A stretch of DNA of 64,000 nucleotides from Bryobacterales bacterium (GTDB lineage: Bacteria; Acidobacteriota; Terriglobia; Bryobacterales; Bryobacteraceae). The DNA lies in contig JAHCHD010000007.1 in assembly GCA_026129915.1 (NCBI GenBank), positions 1 through 64,000 of the forward strand, in the 5' to 3' direction. Each line of letters starts with the position of its first letter. Position 1 is the first letter of the stretch. The notes beneath the pieces are model-generated. The model saw only the letters and a program-made list of their open reading frames with translations, made no database searches and had not been told where the DNA came from. The position numbers and the translations under genes are program-made. This document shows positions 62,859 to 64,000 of the stretch, piece by piece.

Positions 62859-63779
62859 GTGATTCATCAGTTCGGCCCATTCCAGTACGACGCGGAACAG
62901 CGTGTCCTGTTCCGCGACGGTGAGCCGCAGCCACTTGCCCCCAAAGCCATCGATACCTTGCATGTCCTAGTCGAGCGGAGGGGGCGTGTGGTGGAAAAGG
63001 CAGAGCTGATGAAGCTGGTCTGGCCCGACACCATGGTTGAGGATGTCGGCCTCGCCCGCAACATCTCTCTCCTCCGCAAAGCTCTGGGCGATGAAGGGCT
63101 GGAATCCGCCTACATCGAAACGGTCCCCCGCCGAGGCTACCGATTCGTCGCAGAATCCCCCAGCACTGCCAGCGCGCCTCCTGAGCCTGTGTCTCCATCC
63201 GAACTGGAATTCCCCGGGGCTGCCGCGGTTCCCGCGGATATCTCCGGGCTGGAGCGTCGCCCGCGGTGGCTGCTTCCCGCGTGCGTTTTGGCGGTCGCCG
63301 CTCTTGTTGCCCTGATCTACTGGCAGTTTTATGTGCCCTCGCGATTCATCAGTCGTCAGCCCGGGATCGCGTCGCTGGCCGTGGTTCCCTTTGAGGCACT
63401 CAACGGCGATGGGAATCCCCAAGGCTTTGCCGAGGGACTCACGGATTCGCTCGTTTCCAGCATCTCCAAGCTCGAGGGAGTCCACGTCATCTCCCCAAGC
63501 ACCGTCCGCCGCCACCAGTGGGTGGGGATTTCGATGGGACTGATGGGCCGCCTGCTCGGTCTCGACGTGCTGGTAGAGGGGTCGGTGCGCGAGGCGGGGG
63601 AACGCCTTCGTATCACCGCCCGGCTGGTGGATGTCCGCACGGGGAAGGTGATCTGGTCAGAGACTTACGATCGCCCGCGCGCCGATCCCGGCCAGGTGGA
63701 ATCGCAGATCGCCGGCGAGATCGCTACGCAGGTGGGCCTACACCTTGCCATCCACAGCGCAGTTCCCGAGGCCCGGTAG
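62859..63779 (+). CDS. CadC-like transmembrane winged-helix regulator with TolB/FlgO-like domain
   Basis: 306 residues from a GTG. The OmpR/PhoB-type DNA-binding domain covers about 5-105: FGPFQYDAEQRVLFRDGEPQPL in pieces, ELMKLVWPDTMVEDVGLARNIS, LRKALGD and ETVPRRGYRFV. One membrane segment follows near 132-152 (LLPACVLAVAALVALIYWQF). The periplasmic domain (IASLAVVPFEALNGDGNPQGFAEGL, VISPSTVRRHQW, DVLVEGSVREAGERLRITARLVD, GKVIWSETYDR) matches the FlgO/TolB-N type common in Acidobacteriota. It should sense the periplasm and bind DNA from the membrane. It is probably coupled to the upstream membrane protein gene. Confidence 0.92.
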   Translation: MIHQFGPFQYDAEQRVLFRDGEPQPLAPKAIDTLHVLVERRGRVVEKAELMKLVWPDTMVEDVGLARNISLLRKALGDEGLESAYIETVPRRGYRFVAESPSTASAPPEPVSPSELEFPGAAAVPADISGLERRPRWLLPACVLAVAALVALIYWQFYVPSRFISRQPGIASLAVVPFEALNGDGNPQGFAEGLTDSLVSSISKLEGVHVISPSTVRRHQWVGISMGLMGRLLGLDVLVEGSVREAGERLRITARLVDVRTGKVIWSETYDRPRADPGQVESQIAGEIATQVGLHLAIHSAVPEAR

Positions 63780-63810
63780 CAGGGGATCCCATCCCACGTC
63801 CGCGAAGGAT

Positions 63811-63828
63811 TTCCGAAACCATTCGGAA
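63811..63828. promoter_or_regulatory. 18-bp inverted repeat between the CadC-like regulator and the next gene
   Basis: TTCCGAA-ACCA-TTCGGAA is a perfect 7-bp inverted repeat, 31 nt after the regulator stop and about 50 nt before the next ATG. It could be an operator for the adjacent winged-helix regulator, or a short terminator lacking a T-run. Confidence 0.35.
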
Positions 63829-63879
63829 GCCGCATTCGCACACGATCTCCGGCAATCTGGAGCGGAAAGGAACACTCCC

Positions 63880-64000
63880 ATGAGAACACAACTTATTCTC
63901 ATCGCTGCCATAGCAGCATTCACCACCGTTGCCGCCGCCCAAACCATTCGGGTTGGCGTCTTCGACTCCAAAGCCGCAGTGATCGGCTTCTACCGGTCAC
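63880..64000 (+). CDS. Secreted protein, 5' end only
   Basis: An ATG at 63880 with AAAGGAA upstream opens a frame that runs to the window edge (40 codons). It begins MRTQLILIAAIAAFTTVAAA, a signal peptide cut near AAAQTI, followed by RVGVFDSKAAVIGFYRS. The RVGVFDSKAVAIA-like start recalls OmpH/Skp-like or other small periplasmic proteins, but too little is visible to assign a family. Confidence 0.6.
   Translation, partial: MRTQLILIAAIAAFTTVAAAQTIRVGVFDSKAAVIGFYRS

Overview
The window looks like one chromosomal segment of a GC-rich soil-type Acidobacteriota, most likely near Solibacter/Bryobacter (Bryobacterales). The evidence is a 1462-residue secreted protein ending in a domain resembling the 'Solibacter uncharacterized C-terminal domain' (TIGR03437), two secreted DUF1080 proteins, an ASPIC/UnbV FG-GAP protein, a CadC-like winged-helix regulator with a TolB/FlgO-like tail, and a Tat-exported Gfo/Idh/MocA oxidoreductase. 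I see no phage, integrase, transposase, rRNA operon or CRISPR array. One tRNA is present, tRNA-Ile2(CAU).

Layout. 1-7.7 kb: cut hybrid sensor kinase, radical-SAM sulfatase-maturase-like enzyme, DUF1080 protein, adenosine-specific kinase family protein, MetY with a strong terminator, a small secreted peptide and a secreted hypothetical. 7.9-13.6 kb: M24-like protein with altered metal ligands, ring-cleaving dioxygenase, degenerate-GGDEF/EAL protein, and a LysR regulator divergent from the leucine genes. 13.8-18.2 kb: leuA-leuB-leuC-leuD, with a cluster of three indels in the 5' part of leuC. 18.2-21.7 kb: DUF4230 protein and three poorly known proteins. 21.7-24.7 kb: four-gene envelope-sensing operon (LiaI-like, LiaF-like, LytS-type kinase, LytTR regulator). 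25.0-28.8 kb: aminophosphonate cluster (OPA-family transporter, PhnW, PbfA-like lyase). 28.8-32.2 kb: tightly overlapping sugar-oxidation operon (aldose dehydrogenase, lactonase, UxaA-type dehydratase). 32.2-37.6 kb: Gfo/Idh/MocA, barrel protein, FG-GAP/ASPIC, TPR and VOC proteins.

38.0-51.2 kb carries housekeeping genes (rpoD, dnaG, tag, surE, mtaB, priA, tRNA-Ile2) with small accessory genes between them. 51.3-58.1 kb has a prolyl oligopeptidase divergent from the giant NHL/BACON/TIGR03437 protein. 58.1-60.1 kb holds a biotin carboxylase and its separate biotin carrier. 60.3-64.0 kb has an acetyl-xylan-esterase family protein, a membrane protein, a CadC-like regulator and the start of another secreted protein.

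Most notable points: (i) a compact aminoethylphosphonate / hydroxy-aminoethylphosphonate module with a candidate transporter; (ii) Lia-like membrane proteins joined to a LytS/LytTR pair; (iii) an oxidative deoxy-sugar pathway with an unusual dehydratase choice; (iv) three genes whose frames break at sites suggesting small indels (leuC, FG-GAP/ASPIC gene, small secreted peptide), which may be assembly errors or real lesions. All functional calls are from reading the sequence; no database search was run.
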